The translations under genes were made by a program, and so were the position numbers. The notes under the pieces are model-generated. The model made no database searches. It saw only the letters and a program-made list of their open reading frames with translations, and had not been told where the DNA came from. A stretch of DNA of 20,836 nt from an uncultured Clostridia bacterium (GTDB taxonomy: Bacteria; Bacillota; Clostridia; Christensenellales; CAG-138): positions 1 through 20,836 of the forward strand of contig CALAXO010000056.1 in NCBI GenBank assembly GCA_937894955.1, written 5' to 3'. Below, piece after piece: positions 7,574-15,558 of the stretch (positions are counted from its first letter, which is position 1; each line of letters starts with the position of its first letter).

Positions 7574-8962
7574 GTGAAAAAACAACTGAACAGAAGTGAA
7601 TTACTCGGCAGCCTGCCCGTGAAGCGCGCGGTGCTGATGCAGATTCTGCCTGCAATTGCAAGCCAGATGGTTGCATTGGCTTACGGTATTGCGGATACTT
7701 ATTTTGTCGGTCTGCTGAACGATCCGAACAAAACGGCTGCGGTCACGGTTGCCAATGCTGCGTTTTTGATGCTCACAGCTCTCAGCAACCTTTTCGGCAT
7801 CGGCGGCGCAAGCCTTATTGCGCGGCTGCTCGGTGCGGGAAAGCCCGACAAAGCGCAGGAAGTATCCGTATTTTGCTTTTACGGCGGGCTTTTGAGTGCA
7901 GCCGTTTTCGGTGCGGCGGTCGGCATCTTTAATGAACGGATTCTGATCCTCTGCGGTGCGCGCGGAATGACGCTTGAATATGCAAAGGGTTATGTCTTTT
8001 ACACACTGACGCTCGGTGCGGTGCCGACGGTGCTGACAACTTTGCTGACGAACCTTGTTCGCTCGGAGGGCGCGGCGGCAGCTGCAAGCTTCGGTGCGAT
8101 TCTCGGATGCATTGTGAACATTGCACTTGACCCGATTTTTGTTCTTCCGTGGGGATTAAACATGGGCGCAGCGGGTGCGGGTGCGGCAACCGCAATTTCG
8201 AATGCGGCGGGGCTTGCATTCTTTATCTGCTACATCATTAAAAAGCGCGGAAAAACCGTTTTGGGATTAAATCCCGCACTGCTCAGTCATTCGCGTGAAC
8301 ATGCGGGTGCAGTGCTGCGCATAGGTGCACCGTCCGCCTTGCAATATGCTTTGACGGTCGTTGCCGTTTCGGCGCAGATGAATTTTGTTGCAAAATACGG
8401 CAATGAGGCGGTTGCTGCCGTCGGCATAACGAAAAAGCTTGATCAATTGCCGCTGTATTTTTCAATCGGCGTTGCCAACGGCATGCTGCCGCTGATAGGC
8501 TACAACTATGCTGCAAAAAAGTTTAAACGAACAGAAGATTCGTTCCGCTTCGGATGCATTATTTCACTGTCGTTTGCGCTTTTTTGCGTTGTGATATATG
8601 AAATTTTTGCGCCGGGACTGGCATCGCTTTTTATCAAAAACGAGGCAACGGTGAAATACGCGGCGGCCTTCCTGCGCAGGATGGTGCTTGCAATGCCGCT
8701 GATGAGCCTTTGCTATCCGCTGATAATCAAATTTCAGGCGATGGGCAAAGCAAAAGAATCGATAACGGTTTCGATTCTTCGCAAGGGAGTTTTCGATATT
8801 CCGCTGTATTTCATGATGGATGCGCTGTTTCCGCTGTACGGCTGCATGTGGGTCCAGCCGATTGTTGACACGCTGTCCCTCGGTGTTGCGGCGGTGCTCA
8901 ACAGACGAATTGTGCGGCATGATGAATCAACTCGGCTTGAAGCGGAGAAAAATGCGGAATGA
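7574..8962 (+). CDS. MATE-family multidrug/toxin efflux transporter
   Basis: 462 residues with roughly a dozen hydrophobic segments, the normal size and topology for MATE exporters, which pump cationic drugs or metabolites out using Na+ or H+ gradients. Typical MATE features: the N-terminal region LPVKRAVLMQILPAIASQMVALAYGIADTYFVG (given here only as a marker of the family's first two helices), a GIGGASLIARLLGAG loop after helix 2, and an ALGIPL-type repeat in the second half (GVANGMLPLIGYNYAAK). The start is GTG at 7574, supported by GGAGG (7562-7566) seven nt upstream. It appears to be a single-gene transcript. The substrate cannot be read from sequence. Confidence 0.93.
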   Translation: MKKQLNRSELLGSLPVKRAVLMQILPAIASQMVALAYGIADTYFVGLLNDPNKTAAVTVANAAFLMLTALSNLFGIGGASLIARLLGAGKPDKAQEVSVFCFYGGLLSAAVFGAAVGIFNERILILCGARGMTLEYAKGYVFYTLTLGAVPTVLTTLLTNLVRSEGAAAAASFGAILGCIVNIALDPIFVLPWGLNMGAAGAGAATAISNAAGLAFFICYIIKKRGKTVLGLNPALLSHSREHAGAVLRIGAPSALQYALTVVAVSAQMNFVAKYGNEAVAAVGITKKLDQLPLYFSIGVANGMLPLIGYNYAAKKFKRTEDSFRFGCIISLSFALFCVVIYEIFAPGLASLFIKNEATVKYAAAFLRRMVLAMPLMSLCYPLIIKFQAMGKAKESITVSILRKGVFDIPLYFMMDALFPLYGCMWVQPIVDTLSLGVAAVLNRRIVRHDESTRLEAEKNAE

Positions 8963-9009
8963 TGCAGCTGCACCAAAATGAGCTGTCAACAGTAATATAT
9001 ATATACAAG

Positions 9010-9064
9010 CCCGCCGGAAGTATTGCTTCCGTCTGCGGGAGAATAAGCTGCCTTTTGCGGGCAG
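9010..9064 (+). promoter_or_regulatory. Two hairpins in the MATE-murG gap
   Basis: Hairpin 1: CCCGC (9010-9014) with GCGGG (9035-9039), and CGGAAG (9015-9020) with CTTCCG (9026-9031). Hairpin 2: CTGCC (9048-9052) with GGCAG (9060-9064), ending right before the murG ribosome-binding site. Neither has a T-run, so they look less like a terminator than like leader structure of murG or a 3' mRNA end of the MATE gene. No known riboswitch class is recognised. Confidence 0.4.
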
Positions 9065-9076
9065 AAAGGGGAATTT

Positions 9077-10162
9077 ATGTCAAAATGCATTATACTGACG
9101 GGCGGCGGCTCCGCCGGTCATGTGACGCCTAACATCGCGCTGCTTCCGTACCTTCGTGCACAGGGGTGCGAAATTCATTATATCGGACTTGCCGGAAGCA
9201 TTGAGGAGAAATTGATTTCGGAACAGCGTGATGTCAAATTTCATGCTATCGAATCCGGAAAATTCCGTCGTTATTTTTCGCTGAAAAACCTTTCAGACCC
9301 GTTCAAAGTGCTTAAGGGAATATCTCAATCCAAAAAGCTGATGAAATCTCTTCAGCCCGATGTTGTGTTCTCAAAGGGCGGTTTTGTGAGTGTGCCGGTC
9401 GTCATTGCCGCGAAAGGAAAAACAACAGTAATTTGTCATGAATCTGATTATACTCCGGGGCTTGCAAATCGAATTGCGGGCAGATTTGCAGATACGATTT
9501 GTGTAACATTTGAGGACACGCTGGAACACCTCGGCAAGAAGCGCAGCATCGCAGTTCATACAGGAACGCCGATTCGCCGCGAGCTTTTCAGCGGCAAGCG
9601 TGAGCGCGGACTTCAATTTCTCGGTTTTGACGGCAAAAAACCTATTATACTTATTATGGGGGGAAGTCTCGGAGCGGCTGCATTGAACGACGGAGTTCGG
9701 GCAGCGCTGCCGAAACTTACAAAGCAATTCGATATTGTTCATCTTTGCGGTAAGGGCAAGCTGGATGAAAGCATCGACTGCCCCGGATACAGACAATATG
9801 AGTATATCGGCAGAGAACTGCCGGATCTGCTTGCAGCGACCGAACTTGTTGTAAGCCGCGCAGGTGCAAATGCCGTGTTTGAATTTCTCGCGCTCGGCAT
9901 TCCCGCGCTGCTTGTTCCGCTGCCCCTTGGCGCAAGCCGCGGCGATCAAATCCTGAATGCGGAATATGTTCGCAAAAAGGGTTATGCGGCCGTTCTTCCG
10001 CAAGAGGAGCTGACCCCGGAAGTGCTTGTTGACAGGGTGAACGAACTGTATGCTTCTCGTGAGACCTATCGCGCAAATATGAAAGCGGACCCGACATTGG
10101 ACGGCACTCAGGAGGTTATGGCTGTTATTATGAATGCAATCAATAACAAGAAAACGCGATGA
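9077..10162 (+). CDS. murG: MurG-type UDP-GlcNAc transferase (lipid I to lipid II)
   Basis: Adds N-acetylglucosamine to the lipid I peptidoglycan precursor at the inner face of the membrane, giving lipid II. 361 residues, standard for the GT28 family. The acceptor-binding glycine loop GGGSAGHVTPN is at 9-19. HESDYTPGLANRI at 121-133 matches the clostridial variant of the usual HEQN-PG-AN motif. GGSLGA (195-200) and the UDP-GlcNAc-binding stretch SRAGANAVFEFLALGIPALL (260-279) with PLGASRGDQ are present. AAAGGGG (9065-9071) precedes the ATG. It stands apart from a division and cell-wall cluster, which raises the possibility of a second murG elsewhere in the genome; that cannot be tested here. 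Confidence 0.93.
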   Translation: MSKCIILTGGGSAGHVTPNIALLPYLRAQGCEIHYIGLAGSIEEKLISEQRDVKFHAIESGKFRRYFSLKNLSDPFKVLKGISQSKKLMKSLQPDVVFSKGGFVSVPVVIAAKGKTTVICHESDYTPGLANRIAGRFADTICVTFEDTLEHLGKKRSIAVHTGTPIRRELFSGKRERGLQFLGFDGKKPIILIMGGSLGAAALNDGVRAALPKLTKQFDIVHLCGKGKLDESIDCPGYRQYEYIGRELPDLLAATELVVSRAGANAVFEFLALGIPALLVPLPLGASRGDQILNAEYVRKKGYAAVLPQEELTPEVLVDRVNELYASRETYRANMKADPTLDGTQEVMAVIMNAINNKKTR

Positions 10163-10177
10163 TCTTAACAAGAAAAC

Positions 10178-10273
10178 ATGCTGAAATTTCTTGCAGAACT
10201 GTTTATTGAAACTCCGAGGGAGTATGATGATCCCGCAACGCGCCGTGCATACGGCGTGCTTTGCGGTGCGTAA
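10178..10273 (+). pseudogene. Fossil or duplicated 5' end of the CDF gene (31-codon ORF)
   Basis: Beginning exactly at an ATG, this stretch repeats the first ~94 nt of the CDF gene at 10356 with three substitutions and one single-base deletion near its end. It encodes a 31-residue peptide, MLKFLAELFIETPREYDDPA..., which differs from the real protein by K7E and K11E plus a silent change; a frameshift then leads to TAA (10271-10273). It includes only the cytosolic N-terminus, no membrane helix. There is no clear ribosome-binding site. Similarity does not clearly extend upstream of the ATG. Possible origins are a recent partial duplication, or a metagenome assembly join of strain variants. Confidence 0.8.
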
Positions 10274-10355
10274 ACGGCACCGTGTAAAGCCTGACATTTG
10301 CGTGGTTAAGATTTAAGCAATAATAACAACGGAAATTGCGTCAAAAAGGTGTAAT

Positions 10356-11597
10356 ATGCTGAAATTTCTTGCAAAACTGTTTATTAAAACTCCGAGGGAG
10401 TATGATGATCCCGCGACGCGCCGTGCATACGGCGTGCTTTGCGGTGGCGTTGGAATACTGCTGAATATTCTGCTTTTTGCAGTAAAATTCATTGCCGGCA
10501 GCCTTGCGAAATCCGTCGCCGTAACTGCGGATGCGTTCAACAACCTTGCGGATGCGGGCAGCTCGGTAATAACCATGATTGGGTTCAGGCTTGCGGGACA
10601 GAAACCGGATAAGGAACATCCTTTCGGACACGGCAGGTTTGAATATATTGCAGGTCTGCTGGTTTCGGCTGCAATAATACTTATGGGCGTTGAGCTGCTT
10701 AAAACTTCGGTTGAAAAAATCATTGCGCCGCAGGCAGTTGAGTTTTCGGCTTTGACAGCAATGATATTGTTTTTTTCCGTTGCGGTGAAAATCTATATGG
10801 CGGTTTACAACGGTTCTTTCGGCAAAGAACTTGCATCGCCCGCACTCGCCGCAGCGGCAAATGATTCACTTTCCGACAGCATTGCTACGGCAGTCGTGCT
10901 TGTTTCATCGGCGGCAGGGCACTTCCTCAGAATTAATATTGACGGTTGGTGCGGCGCGGCAGTTGCTGTGTTCGTGCTCCGCGCCGGGATAATGTCTGTT
11001 CGGGATACGCTTGCACCCTTGCTCGGGACTGAGCCTGATCCGGAATTTGTAAAAAAAATTGAAGGCATTGTTCTCTCTTATCCCGAGATTTCGGCGATTC
11101 ACGATCTCATAATTCACGATTACGGCCCCGGAAGACAGATAATTTCGCTCCACGCCGAAATGCCGACCGAAGCGGGTTCGGATATTTTTAAGCTGCATGA
11201 TATCGTTGACAATGCCGAACGACGACTTCGGCATGAGCTTGGCTGCGATGCGACGATTCATCTTGACCCTGTTGCGGCGCAAGATGAGCAGACGCGGATG
11301 CTTCGCGAGCGGATGGAAACAGCCCTGTCTGAAATCAACAGCGGGTTGACGATGCATGATTTTCGAATTGTTCCCGGTCCGACGCATACCAATCTGATTT
11401 TCGATGTTGTTGTGCCGTATGACAACAAGATGCCGCAGGCGGAGATTCTTGAAAAAATCGAATATGCTGCAGCGGAACTGCCTTCGGGGAAGAACGGCGG
11501 AAAATACTATGCTGTCGTTCATTTCGAAATGTTTCGGATGAAACAGGTCGGATGCGCGGCGTTATTTCCCGGGAAATTTATGCTTATTGCGCAGTAA
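10356..11597 (+). CDS. Cation diffusion facilitator (CDF) metal exporter
   Basis: A membrane antiporter that exports divalent metal ions. 413 residues, longer than the ~300 of a minimal CDF. The hydrophobic part spans ~28-220 and contains the TM2 metal site ADAFNNLAD (Asp59, Asn63, Asp66), the loop HPFGHGRFEYIAGL (88-101) and the TM5 site ANDSLSD (Asp170, Asp174). Two ferredoxin-like cytosolic domains follow (~228-303 and ~318-395), which explains the length. Asn in place of the second TM2 Asp resembles the N-DDD pattern reported for Mn-type CDFs, so Mn2+ or Fe2+ is a reasonable but unproven substrate. The last ~18 residues look like an unconserved tail. AAGGTG (10346-10351) sits close to the ATG. 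Its 5' end is duplicated just upstream. Confidence 0.92.
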   Translation: MLKFLAKLFIKTPREYDDPATRRAYGVLCGGVGILLNILLFAVKFIAGSLAKSVAVTADAFNNLADAGSSVITMIGFRLAGQKPDKEHPFGHGRFEYIAGLLVSAAIILMGVELLKTSVEKIIAPQAVEFSALTAMILFFSVAVKIYMAVYNGSFGKELASPALAAAANDSLSDSIATAVVLVSSAAGHFLRINIDGWCGAAVAVFVLRAGIMSVRDTLAPLLGTEPDPEFVKKIEGIVLSYPEISAIHDLIIHDYGPGRQIISLHAEMPTEAGSDIFKLHDIVDNAERRLRHELGCDATIHLDPVAAQDEQTRMLRERMETALSEINSGLTMHDFRIVPGPTHTNLIFDVVVPYDNKMPQAEILEKIEYAAAELPSGKNGGKYYAVVHFEMFRMKQVGCAALFPGKFMLIAQ

Positions 11598-11668
11598 TGC
11601 CGACTGATGCTTCATTATGCAACAAAAAAAGTAATATGCGGCGCAATATATAAATGCGGGATTTTTTG

Positions 11669-11698
11669 CTGTCAAAACGGCTGAAAAAGTGGTATAAT
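11669..11698 (+). promoter_or_regulatory. Promoter of the dehydrogenase gene
   Basis: A perfect TATAAT (11693-11698) with a weak -35 CTGTCA (11669-11674), 18-nt spacer. It lies 58 nt before the chosen ATG at 11757. Confidence 0.55.
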
Positions 11699-11756
11699 CC
11701 ATGCATGCGTGAATTGGATACGCGAAAAACATGATGTAATTTTAGGAGGTTTACAA

Positions 11757-12881
11757 ATGCCCGAAACGAGACCCTATATCCCGTGGGATGTTATCACAAA
11801 TTTCATGAAAGATGCGTTCATGGGCTATGGCGTTCCCGAAAGGGATGCGGAAATCTGCACCGATGTTCTTGTTGAAAGCGACAGGCGGGGGATTGAGAGC
11901 CACGGATGCAATCGTTTCAAACCGATTTATATCGACAGGTTCGAACAGGGAATATTAAACCCTGTCACAAATATTGAAGTGCTGCGCGAAACGCCAACAA
12001 CGCTTGTTTATGATGCTCATAACGGCATGGGCATGGTTGCGAGTCACAGCATGATGGAAAAGCTCATCGAAAAAGCAAAAACTTACGGAATGGCAGCCGG
12101 TGCAATCCGCAACTCCAGTCATTACGGTATTGCGGGGTATTGGGCAATGATGGCAACTCGGGAAAACATGATCGGTTTCACCGGAACGAATGCAAGACCG
12201 AGCATTGCGCCCACTTTCGGCGTTGAACCCATGCTTGGAACCAACCCGTTCACAATTGCAATACCGACTGATGAACCGTTCCCGTTTGTGATTGACTGTG
12301 CAACATCAATCACCCAACGCGGCGAAATCGAAGTTCTTGCAAGACAGGGCAAACCCACACCGGAAGGGCGTGTTATCGGGCGGGACGGAAAGTTTATGAC
12401 CGACAGCAATGAAATCCTTGCGGCACTTTTGCGCGGCGATGCAAGTTTCATGCCCGTCGGCGGATATAAGGGCTATAGCTATGCAACCGTTGTTGAAATT
12501 CTTTCCGCTGCGCTTGCGCAGGGCAACTATATGAAGATGCTCACCGGCATTGCGGAGGACGGTTCCAAAAAACCGCATGGGTTGGGGCATTATTTCATGG
12601 TTTTCGATCCGGAAGCGTTTATGGGAATAGATGCGTTCAAAAAGACTGCCGGTGATATTCTGCGCGCTTTGCGTGCTTCGGAGGTTGCGCCCGGGCGCGA
12701 ACGTATATACACGGCGGGAGAAATGGAATATTTGAAGTGGCTGGATCGAAGGGACAAGGGTGTTCCGGTCGGCGAATCGGTTCAGCGCGAACTCGCCGCC
12801 GTTCGCGATAAACTCGGTCTTTCGCAGTACGTTTTTCCGTTCGAAAGGGAAACTTCGGCCGAAATGAATCCGGATAAATGA
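11757..12881 (+). CDS. Malate/L-lactate dehydrogenase family oxidoreductase (Ldh_2)
   Basis: NAD(P)-dependent 2-hydroxyacid dehydrogenase of the Ldh_2 (YlbC/ComC) family, unrelated in fold to classical lactate/malate dehydrogenases. 374 residues from the ATG at 11757, which has a perfect AGGAGG (11744-11749) eight nt upstream; the frame runs open to an earlier GTG at 11709, but that start lacks support. Family marks: DRRGIESHG (42-50), the catalytic-His block RNSSHYGIAGYW (118-129) with His122, and the cofactor-binding segment GVEPMLGTNPFTIAIP (155-170). The precise substrate (malate, lactate, sulfolactate, ureidoglycolate or other) cannot be fixed from sequence. It is transcribed alone from its own promoter and converges on the BMP gene. 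Confidence 0.92.
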   Translation: MPETRPYIPWDVITNFMKDAFMGYGVPERDAEICTDVLVESDRRGIESHGCNRFKPIYIDRFEQGILNPVTNIEVLRETPTTLVYDAHNGMGMVASHSMMEKLIEKAKTYGMAAGAIRNSSHYGIAGYWAMMATRENMIGFTGTNARPSIAPTFGVEPMLGTNPFTIAIPTDEPFPFVIDCATSITQRGEIEVLARQGKPTPEGRVIGRDGKFMTDSNEILAALLRGDASFMPVGGYKGYSYATVVEILSAALAQGNYMKMLTGIAEDGSKKPHGLGHYFMVFDPEAFMGIDAFKKTAGDILRALRASEVAPGRERIYTAGEMEYLKWLDRRDKGVPVGESVQRELAAVRDKLGLSQYVFPFERETSAEMNPDK

Positions 12882-12939
12882 ATTTGAGCATTAAAGGGGA
12901 AATTCACGACAATTTCAAAACCGACCTTGACTAAAATTA

Positions 12940-12977
12940 AACCTGCCGCCCGAGCGATGAAGCCCGAGCGGCAGGTT
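12940..12977 (-). terminator. Terminator between convergent genes
   Basis: Perfect 10-bp arms AACCTGCCGC (12940-12949) and GCGGCAGGTT (12968-12977), 18-nt loop. On the minus strand the stem is followed directly by a T-rich TTTAATTTTA, so it ends the BMP transcript. On the plus strand the T-run is weaker, but the hairpin probably also stops transcription from the dehydrogenase gene. Confidence 0.8.
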
Positions 12978-13033
12978 GGTGTAAAATTGTTTTATCGCAA
13001 TTTATCGTTAAAGCGATTTACTGCGAATGAAAA

Positions 13034-14224
13034 TTACTTGGACAGTTCGGTGATGCCGTCGATGCGGATATCGAACAGGGGAGCGGAGATAACTTCGGAC
13101 TCATGGAAGTAACCGTCCCAGATAAGCTGAGTGCCTTCAAAGCCGTAGCTCTTGTCGTAGCTGGTGAGATGTTCGCCGTTTACGGTGAAGGTGCTGCAAT
13201 CAAATACCTTCAGTTCGCCGCTCTTAATCTTTTCGATTGCGGCGTCAACAGCTTCCTGAGTGCCGGCTGCGCAAGCCTTGCCGAGGGGGGAGAGCTGAAC
13301 AGCGTTGTTGGAATAGCCGTGGCACCAATCCTGCTCGGGCTTTTTGCCGTTCATGACCTGCTCGAAAGCATAGGTGTAATATGCACCCCAATTGTTCTGG
13401 GGAGAGGTGAGGGCAACATCGGGAGCAACGCTGAGCATGTCAATGTTGTAGCCGACGCTGAATACGGTTTCGCCCGCTTCGTATTTTGCCTGAACAGCGG
13501 AGGGTGCGCCGGTGGAGTCCGCATGCTGACCGATGATGACGCAGCCGCGTGCCATGAGTGCGTTTGCAGCTTCGCGCTCTTTAACGATGTCGAACCACTC
13601 CTGAGTGTACTGAACGTCCATATGAGCCTCGGGAACGATGGAACGGATGCCGAGGAAGAATGCGGTGTAGCCGGAAACAACTTCTGCATAGGGGTATGCG
13701 CCGACGTAGCCGATATAGGGATCGGTGACTTTGCTTTCGTCCATGAGCTCCTTGAGCTTCATGCCCGCAACGATGCCGGAAACATAGCGAGCTTCGTAGA
13801 TGCAGTCAAAAAAGTTGAAAATGTTGGAAAGCTCGGTGTGCTTTGCAGCGGTTTTACCGGTTGCGTGGCAGAAAACCACATCGGGATATTCTTTTGCGGC
13901 GCGAATGAGATAATCTTCGTGACCGAAAGAGTTTGCAATGATGAGTTTGCAGCCTGATTCGGCAAGATCGACCGCTGCTTCATAGCACTGTTCGTCTTCG
14001 GGAATGTTGTACTTGTAGATGATTTGATCATCGCTGAGGTTGCAGGCTTCCTTTGCGGCCTCAAGCCCCTGAATGTGTGCGTAGGTGTAACCTTCGTTTT
14101 CGTCGCCGAGGAGAATCGCCCCGACTTTGAAATCTGATTTGCCCGTTTTGTCTGAACAGCCGGCGAACGCGAAAACGCCGAACGCCATAACTGCCGCAAG
14201 AACGATTGCGAGAATTTTTTTCAT
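13034..14224 (-). CDS. BMP-family ABC transporter substrate-binding lipoprotein
   Basis: A periplasmic-binding-like protein of the basic membrane protein (BMP/PnrA/Med) family, whose characterised members bind purine nucleosides. 396 residues from the ATG at 14224-14222, chosen because GGAGGG (14235-14240) precedes it and a lipoprotein signal peptide starts there (MKKILAIVLAAV...). The lipobox AFAGC has Cys23. The mature part shows family marks: GDENEGYTYAHIQGL, the ARYVSGIVAGMK block and GQHADSTGAP. No ABC ATPase or permease gene lies nearby, which is unusual, so partner genes must be elsewhere or the protein acts as a sensor. It has its own strong promoter and a terminator. The upstream neighbour on the same strand is a truncated MocR regulator. 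Confidence 0.93.
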   Translation of the reverse strand: MKKILAIVLAAVMAFGVFAFAGCSDKTGKSDFKVGAILLGDENEGYTYAHIQGLEAAKEACNLSDDQIIYKYNIPEDEQCYEAAVDLAESGCKLIIANSFGHEDYLIRAAKEYPDVVFCHATGKTAAKHTELSNIFNFFDCIYEARYVSGIVAGMKLKELMDESKVTDPYIGYVGAYPYAEVVSGYTAFFLGIRSIVPEAHMDVQYTQEWFDIVKEREAANALMARGCVIIGQHADSTGAPSAVQAKYEAGETVFSVGYNIDMLSVAPDVALTSPQNNWGAYYTYAFEQVMNGKKPEQDWCHGYSNNAVQLSPLGKACAAGTQEAVDAAIEKIKSGELKVFDCSTFTVNGEHLTSYDKSYGFEGTQLIWDGYFHESEVISAPLFDIRIDGITELSK

Positions 14225-14285
14225 TTGGAATGTACCCTCCGAATATTTGCTTGCTCCGTTTCCTTGAAAACAAAACAGCAACGAA

Positions 14286-14314
14286 ATTATACGCAGAAAT
14301 TGACGAAAATGCAA
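14286..14314 (-). promoter_or_regulatory. Promoter of the BMP lipoprotein gene
   Basis: Minus strand: -35 TTGCAT (14314-14309), 17-nt spacer, -10 TATAAT (14291-14286). It lies in the gap between the regulator gene and the BMP gene, so the BMP gene need not depend on regulator transcription. No purine riboswitch core is visible in the ~55-nt leader. Confidence 0.8.
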
Positions 14315-14371
14315 CAGGAATATGCTCAAAATAGAATATATGAACTGGGATATATCTGACGGCAGGCGGGT

Positions 14372-15478
14372 TTAATCGGTTCTGTCTTCTTCCGAAAAAA
14401 GCTGCCTGTCCCGCCGGAGTCGGCGCCGCCTGCGGTTGATGCTGCGTTCAAGATCGCCGTTATTTATGAACTCCGCAAGCACATACTGTTCAAACACGGG
14501 CACGGTGCAGGAGTAGAAATCGAGTTTTCGAGAAAACAATGTATCAAGACTTTCGGGAAGCAGCATATACCCCATTCGCATGGCGGGCGCAATGGTTTTT
14601 GTGAACGTGTTGACGTATACAACAATGTCCGGAGCAAGCGAAAACATGGTGTCGATCTGTCTGCCCGCAACGGCAAATTCGGAAGCATAGTCGTCTTCAA
14701 CTATAAATGCACCGCCGCGCCTTGCCCAGTCAATGTACTCGTTGCGTTTCGCGGCAGTCGCGGTTATGCCGCTCGGGTAACTGTGAAATGGGGTGACATG
14801 CAGCACCGATGCTCTGCATTCCGAAAGGGCGGGGGAAGAAATTCCGTCCGAATCCATTTTGAGCGGAATGCAGGAGATCCCGTTTGTTGCATAAACCCGG
14901 GGTATTTTTTCGTAACACGGATGTTCAACCGCAAAGGAGGAACCGCGTTCAAAAAGCTGGGCTGTCAGACCGTAAAGATATTCCGCACCGGAACCTATGA
15001 CAATGCGCTCCGGCGCAGCGGAAATGCCGCGGCTCCGCAAAAGATAATCCGCAATTGCACGGCGAAGCTCGGCCGTGCCCCTGTTCGGGGATTTTACAAG
15101 AATGCTCCTGTCGCAGCGCGAAAGAACGCGGCGCATGGTTTTTGCAAGCACGGAAAATGGAAAATCCTCATCCGCACCGATATTGTGCGCACTCATTTGC
15201 GCCTGTGTTGCGCGGGGCATACCGGCGGTGAGTCCTTCCGCACCGTAAGCAACATAGTAGCCGCTGCGTGGGCGCGAAACGGCATAACCCTCATCACATA
15301 GCAATTCATAGGCATGTTCAACGGTGATGACCGCAATTTCAAGCTCCGCTGCCATAAAGCGTTTGGACGGCAGCCTATATCGCGGGGGAAGCACGCCCTC
15401 CGCAATATCCGCTCGGAGCAAACGGTAGAGCTGCTCGTACGCAGGTGTTTTAGAAGCTTTGTCGATTCTGTATTTCAT
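14372..15478 (-). CDS. MocR-type GntR/aminotransferase regulator, C-terminally truncated
   Basis: A transcription factor with an N-terminal GntR winged helix (~8-78: YEQLYRLLRADIAEGVLPP, then LPSKRFMA and VITVEHAYELL) joined to a fold-type I aminotransferase-like domain that binds PLP. The PLP lysine lies in NTFTKTIAPAMRMGY. MocR proteins (PdxR, GabR, TauR) usually have ~450-500 residues; this one stops at 368, after INRRRRRLRRDRQLF. It lacks the last ~80-100 residues of the small aminotransferase subdomain. Only 147 nt separate its stop from the BMP start, too little to hide the missing part in another frame. The start is weakly supported (AGGA almost touches the ATG), but homology begins there. 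It is divergent from the ECF-S gene, which it probably controls. Confidence 0.85.
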   Translation of the reverse strand: MKYRIDKASKTPAYEQLYRLLRADIAEGVLPPRYRLPSKRFMAAELEIAVITVEHAYELLCDEGYAVSRPRSGYYVAYGAEGLTAGMPRATQAQMSAHNIGADEDFPFSVLAKTMRRVLSRCDRSILVKSPNRGTAELRRAIADYLLRSRGISAAPERIVIGSGAEYLYGLTAQLFERGSSFAVEHPCYEKIPRVYATNGISCIPLKMDSDGISSPALSECRASVLHVTPFHSYPSGITATAAKRNEYIDWARRGGAFIVEDDYASEFAVAGRQIDTMFSLAPDIVVYVNTFTKTIAPAMRMGYMLLPESLDTLFSRKLDFYSCTVPVFEQYVLAEFINNGDLERSINRRRRRLRRDRQLFSEEDRTD

Positions 15479-15505
15479 TCCTGACTGACCTTATCAAATA
15501 TTCTT

Positions 15506-15533
15506 AAACTGGCGATAGCGACAGTATCAGTTT
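15506..15533. promoter_or_regulatory. Candidate operator in the regulator/ECF-S divergent gap
   Basis: Inverted repeat AAACTG (15506-15511) and CAGTTT (15528-15533), 16 nt apart, with an inner GATA/TATC pair and a GCGA-TA-GCGA direct repeat between. It overlaps the expected -35 region of the ECF-S promoter and lies 28 nt from the regulator start codon. That is where a MocR factor controlling both directions would bind. This is inferred from position and symmetry only. Confidence 0.45.
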
Positions 15534-15544
15534 GAGTGTATAAT
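15516..15544 (+). promoter_or_regulatory. Promoter of the ECF-S gene
   Basis: A perfect TATAAT (15539-15544). The expected -35 position (15516-15521, TAGCGA) is a poor match and lies inside the candidate operator, as expected for a promoter that needs an activator. Confidence 0.5.
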
Positions 15545-15558
15545 AACCTGCGTCAAAA

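Noticed and set aside
10101..10355. Possible extension of the CDF-start duplication into the 3' end of murG (10101-10177 resembling 10274-10355, for example GCAAT-AATAACAA).
   Set aside because: Identity is far lower than in the CDF part (three changes in ~94 nt), which does not fit a single event; AT-rich chance similarity is simpler.
13103..13957. 284-codon plus-strand frame opposite the BMP gene.
   Set aside because: It mirrors the BMP coding region codon for codon; its protein is Val/Ala/Cys-rich without recognisable motifs.
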